Notes: a model not told the origin generated them from the letters alone. Positions 10,268-19,191 are shown, counted from the first letter of the stretch. The stretch: 64,000 bases of DNA from JAOTZA01 sp965224065 (GCA_965224065.1 CBDCYF010000005.1:434001-498000), one strand, 5' to 3'. Numbers and translations are program-made.

Positions 10268-11797
10268 ATGAGCAAACAACGAGGTCGAGCGTTTTTTACC
10301 GCGCTGCTGCTGTTTGGAGCGGTGGTTTTTGGAATGGTACTGGCCGGCGGGTTGGATCTGACCGCCCGCGGCGTGGGGTCGAACGACGCCGCTTCCTCTC
10401 CGGTGCAGCTACCGGAGCCGGTAGCGCCCGCGGTGATGGGCGTTCCCAGTTTTGCCGACCTCGCCGAGGGCGTGTCCCCGGCGGTGGCGGCGATCGAGGT
10501 CACCGCGTTCGAGAGCGTGTCGCGACGGCGCCGCGGCCGGGTGGACCCGTTCGAGTTCTTCTTTGGCCCCCAGAGGCGCCAGCAAGAGGAGCCGGATGAG
10601 GAGCGCGAGTTTCGGAACGACTCCGGTGGCAGCGGCTTTGTCATCTCGGCCGACGGGCTGGTGATCACCAACAACCACGTGGTGCGGGACGCCGACCGGG
10701 TGGTGGTCCACCTGGGCGATCGGGAGTTCGAGGCGGAGGTCAAGGGGACCGATCCGCCGACCGACCTGGCCCTGCTCAAGATCGAGTCGGACGAGCCGTT
10801 TGTCCATCTCGCGCTCGGCAACAGTGACGCGATCCGGGTGGGGGACTGGGTGATGGCGATCGGCAACCCCGCCGGCCTGGCCGACACGGTGACAGTGGGT
10901 GTGGTGAGCGCCAAACAGCGGCGGATCAACATCAGCCAGGAGACCACCTCGTTCGAGAACTTCATTCAGACCGACGCCGCCATCAACTTTGGCAACTCCG
11001 GCGGCCCGCTGGTCAACCTGCGGGGCGAGGTCGTGGGGATCAACACGGCGATCAACTTCGGCTCCGAGAACATCGGTTTTGCGGTTCCGGTAAACGTGCT
11101 CAAACAGGTGCTGCCCGCCCTGCGGGACGAGGGCCTGGTGCGACGGGGCTACCTGGGAATCAGCGTCAACGATCTCGACCGCGAAGCGGCGGAGGCTTTC
11201 GAGCTGAATCGCGCCGAAGGGGTCATCGTCGCGGGTGTCAACGAAGGCGAGCCCGCGGACGACGCCGGGGTCCAGCCCGAGGACGTCATCCTGGCGGTGG
11301 ACGGGTCGAGCATTGCGAATACCCGCGAGCTGATCGACTACATCTCCGCGTTGGGACCCGACAAGACGGTCGAGCTCGAGATCTGGCGCGACGGCAAGCG
11401 GATCAAAAAAAACGTCAAGCTCGCCGAGAGGCCGAGGCAAGGTGACGAGGTGGCGGCCCGGCCACGCGAGGAAGAGTCGGGGATCGAATGGTTGGGGATC
11501 CGGTACCAGGAGCTCACGCGCAGCTTGCGCGAGGCCCACAGTCTTCCGGAAGATCTCCAGGGGGTGTGGATCACGTCGATCTCACCCCGCAGCCCGCTGA
11601 CCGACGAGGGTCTCTCGACCGAGCGTTTTATCAACGTCATCACCCGGCTCAACGGCCGTAGCGTCGAGAGCGTCGAGGAGTTCGAGAGTCTGATTCGGGA
11701 AGCGCGACCGGGATCTCGTCTGCGTCTCTACGTGCAGCAGTTCGCCAATGGCGAGAGTTTCCCCATCCTGGTCTTTCCGCGCGTGCCCGCAGAATGA
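10268..11797 (+). CDS. degP: DegP/HtrA-type periplasmic serine protease with two PDZ domains
   Basis: A 509-residue trypsin-like envelope protease/chaperone. It starts with a signal or membrane anchor (FFTALLLFGAVVFGMVLAGG). The catalytic triad is clear: His in VITNNHVVRD, Asp in PTDLALLKIES, Ser in FGNSGGPLVN. Two PDZ domains follow (first around YLGISVNDLDREAAEAF, second near the C-terminus around LPEDLQGVWITSISPRSP). The ATG at 10268 follows an AGGAGAACGGGAG binding site. It degrades or refolds misfolded envelope proteins. It is transcribed away from the rimP operon and ends before a strong terminator, so it is probably monocistronic. Confidence 0.94.
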   Translation: MSKQRGRAFFTALLLFGAVVFGMVLAGGLDLTARGVGSNDAASSPVQLPEPVAPAVMGVPSFADLAEGVSPAVAAIEVTAFESVSRRRRGRVDPFEFFFGPQRRQQEEPDEEREFRNDSGGSGFVISADGLVITNNHVVRDADRVVVHLGDREFEAEVKGTDPPTDLALLKIESDEPFVHLALGNSDAIRVGDWVMAIGNPAGLADTVTVGVVSAKQRRINISQETTSFENFIQTDAAINFGNSGGPLVNLRGEVVGINTAINFGSENIGFAVPVNVLKQVLPALRDEGLVRRGYLGISVNDLDREAAEAFELNRAEGVIVAGVNEGEPADDAGVQPEDVILAVDGSSIANTRELIDYISALGPDKTVELEIWRDGKRIKKNVKLAERPRQGDEVAARPREEESGIEWLGIRYQELTRSLREAHSLPEDLQGVWITSISPRSPLTDEGLSTERFINVITRLNGRSVESVEEFESLIREARPGSRLRLYVQQFANGESFPILVFPRVPAE

Positions 11798-11841
11798 GGC
11801 CTGTGGAGGCCCGTGGAGGTCGGTAGAAGTCGATCCACAAG

Positions 11842-11877
11842 AGGCCGGTTGCCATCCGATGGCGGCCGGCCTTTTTT
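11842..11877 (+). terminator. Rho-independent terminator after degP
   Basis: AGGCCGG-TTGCCAT pairs with ATGGCGG-CCGGCCT (two G-T pairs) around a CCG loop, followed by TTTTTT. It lies 45 bases after the degP stop codon. Confidence 0.85.
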
Positions 11878-11931
11878 CTTCACCGGCCGGGTCGCTCAAC
11901 CGTTCGATGTAGACGGTACACTCACGCACCG

Positions 11932-13314
11932 ATGACAAAGGACAAAGACTTTCGAGCCACCGTGCTGGTCGTCGACGACGAGGCGTCGATCCGGGAGAGC
12001 CTCCGGATGATCCTCGAGTACGAAGGCTACCGTGTGGAGGAAGCGACGAGCGGCGAGAAGGCCCTCGACCGGGTGCGCGCGAGCGCGCCGCAGGCGATCC
12101 TGCTGGACATCAAGATGCCGGGCATGGACGGCCTGGAGGTTTTGACCTCGCTGCATGACCGAGGCTACGACATCCCGGTCCTCATCATCACCGGTCACGG
12201 CGACGTCGAAACGGCAGTCGAGGCGACGCGGAAAGGCGCCTTCGATTTCTTCGAAAAGCCGCTTCAGCGGGAGCGGGTCCTGGTCAGCTTGCGTAACGCC
12301 ATCGACAACTTCCGTCTGCACAGCGAGCCTGGGCTGGCGCGGCTATCGACCGACGAGCTGGTGGGCTCATCCGCGGTCATGAAGAGACTTCGCGAGACCA
12401 TTTCCAAGGCCGCGCCGACGCCCGCGACGGTCCTCATCACCGGGGAAAGCGGCACCGGCAAGGAACTGGTGGCGCGCGCCATCCACCGGCAGAGCCAGCG
12501 CGCCGAGCGTGATCTGGTGCAGGTCAACTGTGCCGCCATACCCGAGGAGCTCATCGAGTCGGAGCTCTTTGGCCACGAGAAGGGCAGCTTTACCGGGGCC
12601 TCTCGCCGCCAGACCGGAAAATTCGTCGCCGCCGACGGCGGGACGATCTTTCTTGACGAGATCGGGGACATGTCGGCGCGCACCCAGGCCAAGGTGCTGA
12701 GGGTGTTGCAAGACGGCGACGTCGAGCCCGTGGGGGCGCAGAAGACCGTCAAGGTGGACGTACGGGTCGTTGCCGCCACCAACCGGGATCTCGAGGACGA
12801 GATCGGCGAGGGTCGGTTTCGCGAAGATCTCTTTTACCGTCTCAATGTCATCCCGGTGCGGACCCCGCCGCTGCGCGAGCACATGGAAGACCTGCGGGAG
12901 CTGGTGGACTACTTCATCCGGCGGTTTTCGCAAGCCGACAACTACCCTCCCAAGGAGCTCGCGCCGGACGCGCTCGAGCTGCTCGAAGGGCTGCCGTGGA
13001 AAGGGAATGTCCGCGAGCTCAAAAACGTCGTGGAGCGCATTCTGATCCTGAGTCCCTCGGACCCGATCCCGCGGCCCGAAGTCGCCGAGCTATTGGGCGG
13101 CGGGCCGGCGGAGCTGTCGGCGCCATTGGCCGGCGCCAAGACCCTGCGCCAGTTCCGCGAGGCGGCGGAGCGCCTGTTTCTGGTCAGAAAGCTCGACGAA
13201 AACGAGTGGAACGTCACCCGCACGGCCGAGGCGATCGAGACGCCCCGCTCCAACCTGTACAAGAAAATGGAGCAGTACGGTATCCATCGCGAAAACCGCG
13301 GACGGGAAGAGTGA
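11932..13314 (+). CDS. NtrC-family sigma54-dependent response regulator
   Basis: A 460-residue regulator. The receiver domain spans about 9-125 with acidic pocket DD15-16 and phospho-acceptor Asp59. The AAA+ domain spans about 143-385 with Walker A GESGTGKE (171-178), the sigma54-contacting loop GSFTGA (218-223, a Ser variant of GAFTGA), and Walker B TIFLDE (238-243). A Fis-type helix-turn-helix is at about 420-455 (WNVTRTAEAIETPRSNLYKK). It activates sigma54 promoters when phosphorylated. No histidine kinase lies nearby, and its targets are unknown. It has no clear ribosome binding site: a TACACT -10-like box ends nine bases before the ATG. pyrE follows three bases after its stop. Confidence 0.92.
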   Translation: MTKDKDFRATVLVVDDEASIRESLRMILEYEGYRVEEATSGEKALDRVRASAPQAILLDIKMPGMDGLEVLTSLHDRGYDIPVLIITGHGDVETAVEATRKGAFDFFEKPLQRERVLVSLRNAIDNFRLHSEPGLARLSTDELVGSSAVMKRLRETISKAAPTPATVLITGESGTGKELVARAIHRQSQRAERDLVQVNCAAIPEELIESELFGHEKGSFTGASRRQTGKFVAADGGTIFLDEIGDMSARTQAKVLRVLQDGDVEPVGAQKTVKVDVRVVAATNRDLEDEIGEGRFREDLFYRLNVIPVRTPPLREHMEDLRELVDYFIRRFSQADNYPPKELAPDALELLEGLPWKGNVRELKNVVERILILSPSDPIPRPEVAELLGGGPAELSAPLAGAKTLRQFREAAERLFLVRKLDENEWNVTRTAEAIETPRSNLYKKMEQYGIHRENRGREE

Positions 13315-13317
13315 CCG

Positions 13318-13899
13318 GTGCCGGATAGGCTCGAGTGGCTGGCGGTGGCGCTCGAAGAGAGCGGCGCCTTGCGCCAAGGGCACTTTCTGCTTTCCTCTGG
13401 GCTTCACTCCCGCCGCTATGTCCAGTGCGCCCGCCTTCTCGAGCTGCCCGCGCGGGCACAAAGGGTGGGCCAGGCCCTGGCCGAGCGCCTGAGCCGGCAC
13501 CGGCCCGAGTCCGTGCTGGCGCCGGCGCTCGGGGGTCTGATCATCGGTCACGAGGTCGCCTCGGCCCTCGGGGTGCCGTTTCGTTTCAGCGAACGCAACG
13601 ACGGAGTGATGTCGCTGCGCCGGGGGTTCGAGCTGGCCGAAGGCGAGCGGGTGGCGATCGTCGAAGACGTGGTGACCACCGGCCGGTCGACCCGCGAGAC
13701 GGCCGCGCTAGTGGACACTGCCGGCGCTCGCACAGTCGCGGTGGGGGCGATCATCGACCGCACCACGGGTACGAACCCGTTCGAGGTCCCCTTCGAGTCG
13801 CTGACCCGGCTCCAGATCGAGAGCTACCCGGGCGATGAGTGTCCGCTTTGTGTTGAGGGGACGCCGGTGGAGATGCCCGGCAGCCGGCGCTCCAGTTGA
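13318..13899 (+). CDS. pyrE: Orotate phosphoribosyltransferase
   Basis: A 193-residue enzyme that joins orotate and PRPP to make orotidine 5'-phosphate in pyrimidine synthesis. The PRPP-binding motif is VAIVEDVVTTGRSTRET, and the start of the fold shows GHFLLSSGLHSRRYVQCARL. The GTG start at 13318 is only three bases after the upstream regulator's stop, suggesting cotranscription, although a functional link is not obvious. The C-terminus contains CPLCVEGTPVEMPGS. A large inverted repeat starts 23 bases after the stop. Confidence 0.93.
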   Translation: MPDRLEWLAVALEESGALRQGHFLLSSGLHSRRYVQCARLLELPARAQRVGQALAERLSRHRPESVLAPALGGLIIGHEVASALGVPFRFSERNDGVMSLRRGFELAEGERVAIVEDVVTTGRSTRETAALVDTAGARTVAVGAIIDRTTGTNPFEVPFESLTRLQIESYPGDECPLCVEGTPVEMPGSRRSS

Positions 13900-13922
13900 C
13901 TTCGTCACCTGCCGGTGCCCCT

Positions 13923-14081
13923 GGCAGCGCGGTGAATGCGCGGCAGGAACGCTGGGAGCCCGCGCGCACAAATGGGCCTCAGGATGCAACAGGCGGCCCG
14001 CGCGGGCCGCGGGGGCTTCCCTCGGTTCATTGTATGCGCGCGGGCTCCCAGCGTTCCTGCCGCGCATTCCATCGCGCTGCC
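13923..14081. repeat. 159-bp nested inverted repeat (large palindromic element)
   Basis: Outer arms of 9 bp (GGCAGCGCG, 13923-13931; CGCGCTGCC, 14073-14081) are followed, after a 2-3 base internal loop, by perfect 35-bp arms (13934-13968 and 14035-14069). The centre contains an exact 18-bp palindrome GCGGCCCGCGCGGGCCGC (13993-14010). The whole can form one long stem with an inner hairpin. It encodes nothing convincing and lies between pyrE and a small unknown gene. It could be a MITE or large REP-type element, or a structured terminator. Confidence 0.85.
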
Positions 14082-14155
14082 GTACGGACGCTGGACAGAC
14101 AATTCGACCGTCAGAGAGCTTGCTACCGGTTTCCGCCTGCGAGAAAATCCACCGG

Positions 14156-14398
14156 ATGTCACAACCCGAAGCCATCTCGTTTACCCCGATCGAGGTGCGG
14201 AGCTATCTGCCGGGGGGGTGGAGCCTGAAGGCGGCCGAAGGGCAGCCGGAGGATTCGGAGACTTGGTCTGCGACCCTGGTGGACATCGCCGACATGGAAT
14301 GGCCGCTCTCGGTCACACCGAAGGAAGTCGACCGGCACGGGCGGATCGAGGCCCTTCGGCGGGCCATCGATCGAATCTACCGGGAGGCGCTCGGCTGA
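14156..14398 (+). CDS. Small hypothetical protein
   Basis: An 80-residue soluble protein of no recognised family. It begins MSQPEAISFTPIEVRSYLPG and ends with a likely helix (IEALRRAIDRIYREAL). The middle has ATLVDIADMEWPLSVTPKEVD. It has no signal peptide, membrane segment or cysteines. The ATG at 14156 has only a weak upstream binding site. It precedes the acyl-CoA dehydrogenase gene by 32 bases on the same strand, so it may be cotranscribed with it. The reading frame looks protein-like, but this remains a prediction. Confidence 0.6.
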   Translation: MSQPEAISFTPIEVRSYLPGGWSLKAAEGQPEDSETWSATLVDIADMEWPLSVTPKEVDRHGRIEALRRAIDRIYREALG

Positions 14399-14430
14399 CA
14401 AGCCGGTCGGGGCGTCGAGGAGAGAACTCA

Positions 14431-15573
14431 ATGCGGGTCGAGCTGAGCGAAGAACAAATCCTCCTACGCGACACGGTACGACAATTCGCCCAGGATGTAG
14501 TTGCGCCCCGGGCCCGCGAGATCGACGAGAGCGGCGAGTTTCCGCGTGAGTTCTTCGATCAGGCCGGCGAGCTGGGGCTGGCCGGTGTAGCCGTCCCCGA
14601 GGAGCACGGCGGCGCGGGCATGGACACCGTGTCGTACTGCATCGTGATCGAGGAGATCAGCCGGGTGTGCGCCACCAGCGGGGTGATTCTCTCGGTCAAC
14701 AACTCGCTGGTCTGCGACCCGCTCAACGCGTTTGCCGACGACCGGCAGAAGCGCGAGTTCCTGGCACCCCTGGCCGCGGGCAAGAAGCTCGGCTGTTTTG
14801 CCCTGACCGAGCCCGGTGCCGGGAGCGACGCCGCCAGTCTGCGGACCACCGCCCGTCGCGACGGCGATAGCTATGTCCTGAACGGCAACAAGGTCTTCAT
14901 CACCAACGGGACACACGCCGACGTGGCGATCGTCTTTGCCTCGGTGGACCTGGAAAAAAAGCACAAGGGAATCACGGCCTTTATCGTCCCCACCGACACC
15001 CCCGGGTTTTCCAGCGGGTCGCACGAATACAAGCTGGGAGTCAACGCCTCCGGGACCACTGAGCTTGCCTTCGCCGATATGCGGGTCCCGGCGGAACACC
15101 GTCTGGGCGAGGAGGGCGAGGGCTTCAAGATCGCCATGGCGACCCTGGACGGCGGCCGGATCGGGATCGCCGCGCAAGCGGTCGGGATCGGGCAGGGGGC
15201 CTTTCAGGAAGCGCTCGCGTACTCGCGCGAGCGCGAGCAGTTTGGCCGGCCGATCGTGGATTTTCAGGCCATCCAGTTCTATCTGGCCGATATGGCGACC
15301 GAGCTGGACGCCGGCAGGCTGTTGACTTGGAAGGCCGCCTGGGCCAAAGACCACCGGAAGCGCTACACGCTCGAGGCAGCCCAGGCCAAGCTGTTTACCT
15401 CCGAGATGGCGCAGCGAGTGACCGACAAGGCCCTGCAGATCCACGGCGGCTATGGCTACACCCGCGAGTACAACGTCGAGCGCTATTTTCGCGACGCGCG
15501 AATCACCGAGATCTACGAAGGGACCAGCGAGATCCAGAAGCTGGTCATCGCCGGTCAGGTGCTGGGGGCCTAG
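14431..15573 (+). CDS. Acyl-CoA dehydrogenase (short-chain / butyryl-CoA type)
   Basis: A 380-residue FAD enzyme introducing an alpha,beta double bond into acyl-CoA and passing electrons to ETF. N-terminal LSEEQILLRDTVRQFAQ, substrate/FAD motif CFALTEPGAGSDAAS, and C-terminal QIHGGYGYTREYNVERYFRD with the catalytic Glu in IYEGTSEIQ are all present. Length is typical. The ATG at 14431 follows GAGGAGAGAAC. It is followed after 56 bases by a paralogous dehydrogenase and then by a B12 mutase, which suggests short or branched-chain acyl-CoA metabolism; exact substrate is not readable from sequence. Confidence 0.94.
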   Translation: MRVELSEEQILLRDTVRQFAQDVVAPRAREIDESGEFPREFFDQAGELGLAGVAVPEEHGGAGMDTVSYCIVIEEISRVCATSGVILSVNNSLVCDPLNAFADDRQKREFLAPLAAGKKLGCFALTEPGAGSDAASLRTTARRDGDSYVLNGNKVFITNGTHADVAIVFASVDLEKKHKGITAFIVPTDTPGFSSGSHEYKLGVNASGTTELAFADMRVPAEHRLGEEGEGFKIAMATLDGGRIGIAAQAVGIGQGAFQEALAYSREREQFGRPIVDFQAIQFYLADMATELDAGRLLTWKAAWAKDHRKRYTLEAAQAKLFTSEMAQRVTDKALQIHGGYGYTREYNVERYFRDARITEIYEGTSEIQKLVIAGQVLGA

Positions 15574-15629
15574 GGCGGTCCCGCGACCCACGGACTCCCG
15601 AAGCACGCGCCGCCCCGACCGACGACTTC

Positions 15630-16793
15630 ATGCCGAGCGCTACCTCCCCGGGCATCGATTTTGGTTTGAGCGAGGAGCAGAGGCTCCTGCGCGACGAAGT
15701 CCGGCGCTTCGCCGAGGAGCGCATCCGCCCCGGTCTGGAAGAGCGCGAGCGGGAGTGCCGGTTTCCGGCCGCCATCGTGTCCGAGATGGGCGAGCTGGGG
15801 CTGCTGGGGATGCTGGTGGAAGAGACCTACGGCGGCGCCGGATTCGATCCCCTGAGCTATGTGGTCGCGGTCGAGGAGCTCGCCCGCGTGTGTCCGTCGA
15901 CCGCCGTGACCATGAGCGTCACCAACTCGGTGTGCTGCTGGCCGATCGCGCAGTTCGGCTCCGAGGAGCTCAAGCGACGGGTGCTCCCCGAGCTCGCCTC
16001 GGGCCGGGTCATCGGCGGTTTTGGCCTGACCGAGCCGGGCTCGGGCTCCGACGCCGGCAGCCTTTCGACCCGAGCCGAAAGGGACGGCGACGACTGGGTG
16101 ATCCAAGGGGAAAAGGCCTGGATCACCAACGCCGGTGTGGCGGGCTTCTATGTGGTGATGGCCAAGACCGACCCCGGCGCCGGCAAGCGCGGGATCACCG
16201 CCTTTGTGGTGCCGGCCGACGCCCCCGGTCTCACCGTCGGCACCCCCGAGGCCAAGATGGGGCTCAAGGCCTCACGCACCGCGCCGCTGCTCTTTGACGG
16301 CTGCCGGGTGGCGCGCGATTCCGTCTTGGGAGAAATTGGCGGTGGGTTCAAGATCGCGCTGGCGACGCTGGACCATTCCCGTCTGGGGATCGCCGCGCAA
16401 TCGGTGGGGATTCACCAGCGAGCCGTCGAGCTGGCGCTCGCTTACGCTCGGGAACGGGTCCAGTTTGGCCAGCCGATCGCAAAGTTCCAGGCGATCCAGT
16501 TCAAGATCGCCACCATGGCGACCGAGCTCGAGGCCGCTCGCTGTCTGACCCGGACGGCGGCCGCGGCCGAGCACCGCGCGCGCGGCGGACGCCTGGCGTC
16601 GGAGGCCAAGCTCTACGCCTCCGAGGCCGCCAACCGGGCCTGCTTCGAAAGCCTCCAGATCCATGGCGGCAACGGGTTCTCCGCCGAGTACGAGATTTCG
16701 CGGCTCTACCGCGACGTGCGGGTGACGACGATCTACGAGGGCACCAGCGAGATGCAGCGCTGGGTGATTGCCCGGCATCTGACACGCTCGTAG
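15630..16793 (+). CDS. Acyl-CoA dehydrogenase, second paralogue
   Basis: A 387-residue acyl-CoA dehydrogenase, related to but clearly distinct from the gene before it. It shows FGLSEEQRLLRDEVRRFAEE, FGLTEPGSGSDAGS, LQIHGGNGFSAEYEISRLYRD and the catalytic Glu in IYEGTSEMQRW. The start is taken as the ATG at 15630 (MPSATSPGIDFGLS), since the family begins about ten residues before LSEEQ. Differences from its neighbour (for example GFGLTEPGSG versus CFALTEPGAG) suggest a different acyl chain, possibly branched. It precedes the mutase by 162 bases. Confidence 0.94.
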   Translation: MPSATSPGIDFGLSEEQRLLRDEVRRFAEERIRPGLEERERECRFPAAIVSEMGELGLLGMLVEETYGGAGFDPLSYVVAVEELARVCPSTAVTMSVTNSVCCWPIAQFGSEELKRRVLPELASGRVIGGFGLTEPGSGSDAGSLSTRAERDGDDWVIQGEKAWITNAGVAGFYVVMAKTDPGAGKRGITAFVVPADAPGLTVGTPEAKMGLKASRTAPLLFDGCRVARDSVLGEIGGGFKIALATLDHSRLGIAAQSVGIHQRAVELALAYARERVQFGQPIAKFQAIQFKIATMATELEAARCLTRTAAAAEHRARGGRLASEAKLYASEAANRACFESLQIHGGNGFSAEYEISRLYRDVRVTTIYEGTSEMQRWVIARHLTRS

Positions 16794-16955
16794 GCAACGC
16801 CGGCAGCGGTCGGCGCCGAGCGGGTTGCTCGGGCGATGCTGCCGAACGGCGCCGGTCGAGTGATGTTGGCCGAGCCGTGCCGCGGACCGTCGCGCTCCCA
16901 TCGAACCGCATATACTCCCTGTGAGCCCCCTCGGGCAGCACACAGAGGAGCCGTC

Positions 16956-18692
16956 ATGACCGTAAAAGATCCGCCGGCGCCGCCGGTCGAGACGCAAACC
17001 GACAGCAAGATCGCCTACCGCGACGATTTACTCGAATCGATGGGCGAGGCGCGGCAAAGATGGGAAGCCGCCAAGACTGCGGCCGAGGCCAAAAGGCCCT
17101 TCTGGAAGAGCGATTTCACCACGGTCTCGTCGATGGAGGTGCCGCACTTGGTCGGTCCCGAGGACGTGGCCGATCTCGACCCGATCGCCGACATCGGGAT
17201 CCCGGGCGAGTTTCCCTATACCCGAGGCGTACACCCCACCGGCTACCGCGGCAAGCTCTGGACGATGCGGCAGTTTGCCGGCTTTGGCACGGCGGCGGAC
17301 ACCAACAAGCGGTTCAAATACCTGCTCGAGCACGGCCAGACCGGCCTCTCGGTGGCGTTTCATCTACCGACCCTCTATGGCTACGACTCGGACCACGTGA
17401 TGGCGCGGGGCGAGGTCGGCAAGTGCGGTGTCGCGGTCGACTCGCTCGCCGATATGGAGACCTTGTTCGAGGGGATTCCGCTGGGAGAGGTCACCACCTC
17501 GATGACCATCAACTCGACTGCCCCGATCCTCTTTGCCATGTACCTGGCGGTGGCGGAGCGGCAGGGCGTGGACATTGCCCGGGATGTAAGCGGCACGCTG
17601 CAGAACGACATCCTCAAGGAGTACATCGCCCAGAAGGAGTACATCTACCCGCCACGGCCTTCGATGCGCCTGATCACCGATCAATTCGCCTTTGCGGCCA
17701 AGGAAGTGCCACGCTGGAACACGATCTCGATCTCCGGGTACCACATCCGCGAGGCCGGTTCGACGGCCCTTCAAGAGCTGGCCTTTACGCTCCGCGACGG
17801 CGTCGAGTACGTGGACTACGGCGTGCGCGCCGGCCTGGACGTCGATTCGTTCGCACCCCGCCTCTCGTTCTTCTTCAACAGTCACAACGATTTCTTCGAG
17901 GAGATCGCGAAGTTCCGGGCCGCCCGCAAGATCTGGGCGACGGTGATGAAAGAACGCTTTGGCGCCATGAAAGAACGGTCCTGGATGCTGCGCTTTCACA
18001 CCCAGACCGCCGGTTGCTCGCTGACCGCCCAGCAGCCCTACAACAACGTGGTGCGGACGACCGTGCAGGCGCTCGCCGGAGTCCTCGGCGGCACCCAGTC
18101 GCTGCACACTAACTCGCTCGACGAGACACTGGCATTGCCAACCCGTGAGAACGCCCGGATCGCCCTGCGCACGCAGCAGATCCTGGCCCACGAGTCGGGG
18201 GTGATCAACACGGTGGATCCCCTCGGGGGCTCCTATTTTGTCGAGGAGATGACCCGCCGGATGGTCGACGGAACCATGGACTACTTTCGTCGGATCGACG
18301 AGTTCGGCGGCATGGTCGAAGCCATCGAGGCCGGATTCCCGCAGCGCGAGATCATGGACGCGGCGTATCAGTACCAGCGCTCGGTCGAGACCGCCGAAAA
18401 GAAGATCGTCGGTGTCAACTCCTTCGAGCTCGAGGAGGAAGAGCCGGTCGACATCCTCTATATTCCGGACGATCTGGCCGAGCGACAGGTGGGCCTGCTC
18501 GACGCCACCAAGGCCCGGCGCGATGAGGGAGCGGTGGGGCGGACCCTGGACGCCTTGCGAGCCGGCGCCGAAGGCGACGCCAACACCATGCCGCTCATCC
18601 TCGACTGTGTCCGCGCCTATTGCACGGTCGGGGAGATCAGCGATGCGCTGCGCGACGTGTTTGGATCCTACGAAGAGCCGGCTGTCTTCTGA
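16956..18692 (+). CDS. B12-dependent acyl-CoA mutase, large (catalytic) subunit, isobutyryl-CoA-mutase-like
   Basis: A 578-residue TIM-barrel subunit of the methylmalonyl-CoA mutase superfamily, without the cobalamin domain, which is encoded separately just downstream. Typical parts are WTMRQFAGFG (about 102-111), LQNDILKEYIAQKEYIYPPRPSMRL (215-239, read in pieces), SISGYHIREAG and TQSLHTNSLDETLALPT. Gln226 occupies the position where methylmalonyl-CoA mutase has the carboxylate-binding Arg207, so an isobutyryl-CoA-type substrate is more likely than methylmalonyl-CoA. HPTGY near 93-97 and His136 in SVAFHLPT also differ from textbook mutases. Start ATG follows GAGGAGCCGTC; a TATACT -10-like box lies at 16911-16916. 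Confidence 0.9.
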   Translation: MTVKDPPAPPVETQTDSKIAYRDDLLESMGEARQRWEAAKTAAEAKRPFWKSDFTTVSSMEVPHLVGPEDVADLDPIADIGIPGEFPYTRGVHPTGYRGKLWTMRQFAGFGTAADTNKRFKYLLEHGQTGLSVAFHLPTLYGYDSDHVMARGEVGKCGVAVDSLADMETLFEGIPLGEVTTSMTINSTAPILFAMYLAVAERQGVDIARDVSGTLQNDILKEYIAQKEYIYPPRPSMRLITDQFAFAAKEVPRWNTISISGYHIREAGSTALQELAFTLRDGVEYVDYGVRAGLDVDSFAPRLSFFFNSHNDFFEEIAKFRAARKIWATVMKERFGAMKERSWMLRFHTQTAGCSLTAQQPYNNVVRTTVQALAGVLGGTQSLHTNSLDETLALPTRENARIALRTQQILAHESGVINTVDPLGGSYFVEEMTRRMVDGTMDYFRRIDEFGGMVEAIEAGFPQREIMDAAYQYQRSVETAEKKIVGVNSFELEEEEPVDILYIPDDLAERQVGLLDATKARRDEGAVGRTLDALRAGAEGDANTMPLILDCVRAYCTVGEISDALRDVFGSYEEPAVF

Positions 18693-18704
18693 TCCCCAGC
18701 ACGC

Positions 18705-18743
18705 TTGAAAAGCGTCTCGGCAGGGGTATCTTCCTGCTACACT
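18705..18743 (+). promoter_or_regulatory. Putative promoter for the mutase small subunit
   Basis: TTGAAA (18705-18710) and TATCTT (18727-18732) are separated by 16 bp. A second -10-like box, TGC-TACACT (TACACT at 18738-18743), ends nine bases before the GTG start. Either would give the small subunit a promoter separate from the large one; the second would make the mRNA leaderless. Confidence 0.4.
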
Positions 18744-18752
18744 TCCGCCTCA

Positions 18753-19169
18753 GTGAGCGAGACACGACTTCGCATTCTGATCGCAAAACCCGGTCTGGAC
18801 GGGCACGACCGCGGGGCGAAGGTCGTCGCACGGGCCCTGCGCGACGCCGGTTTCGAGGTCATCTACTCCGGGTTGCGTCAGATGCCGGAACAGATCGTCG
18901 CGGCCGCGGTCCAGGAAGACGTGGATGCGGTGGGCCTGTCGATTCTCTCCGGCGCCCACAACGTGCTGCTGCCTGAGGTGGCGCGGTTGCTTGGGGAGGC
19001 GGGAGCCGGGGACATCCTGCTCTTTGCCGGTGGCATCGTGCCGGACCAAGACATTCCCGGACTCAAAGAAGCCGGGATCGACGAAATTTTCCGGCCCGGG
19101 GCCACCACCACCGAGATCGTCGAATACCTCAACCGGCGTCTCGCCACCGAAGCCGCCGCCACCGGATGA
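18753..19169 (+). CDS. B12-binding small subunit of the acyl-CoA mutase
   Basis: A 138-residue cobalamin-binding domain. The DxHxxG motif is DGHDRG at residues 16-21, with His18 expected to ligate cobalt ('base-off/His-on'), followed by LSILSGAHNVLLPEV and FAGGIVPDQDIPGLKEAG. The GTG at 18753 gives a start a few residues before the first beta strand, as in stand-alone small subunits. It pairs with the upstream large subunit; separate subunits are typical of isobutyryl-CoA and related mutases and of some methylmalonyl-CoA mutases. Confidence 0.93.
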   Translation: MSETRLRILIAKPGLDGHDRGAKVVARALRDAGFEVIYSGLRQMPEQIVAAAVQEDVDAVGLSILSGAHNVLLPEVARLLGEAGAGDILLFAGGIVPDQDIPGLKEAGIDEIFRPGATTTEIVEYLNRRLATEAAATG

Positions 19170-19191
19170 TTCGAGCCGGGAGAAAGGGAGC

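Noticed and set aside
16794..16955. Possible B12 riboswitch before the mutase.
   Set aside because: Some inverted repeats are present, but I could not find a cobalamin-box-like core.
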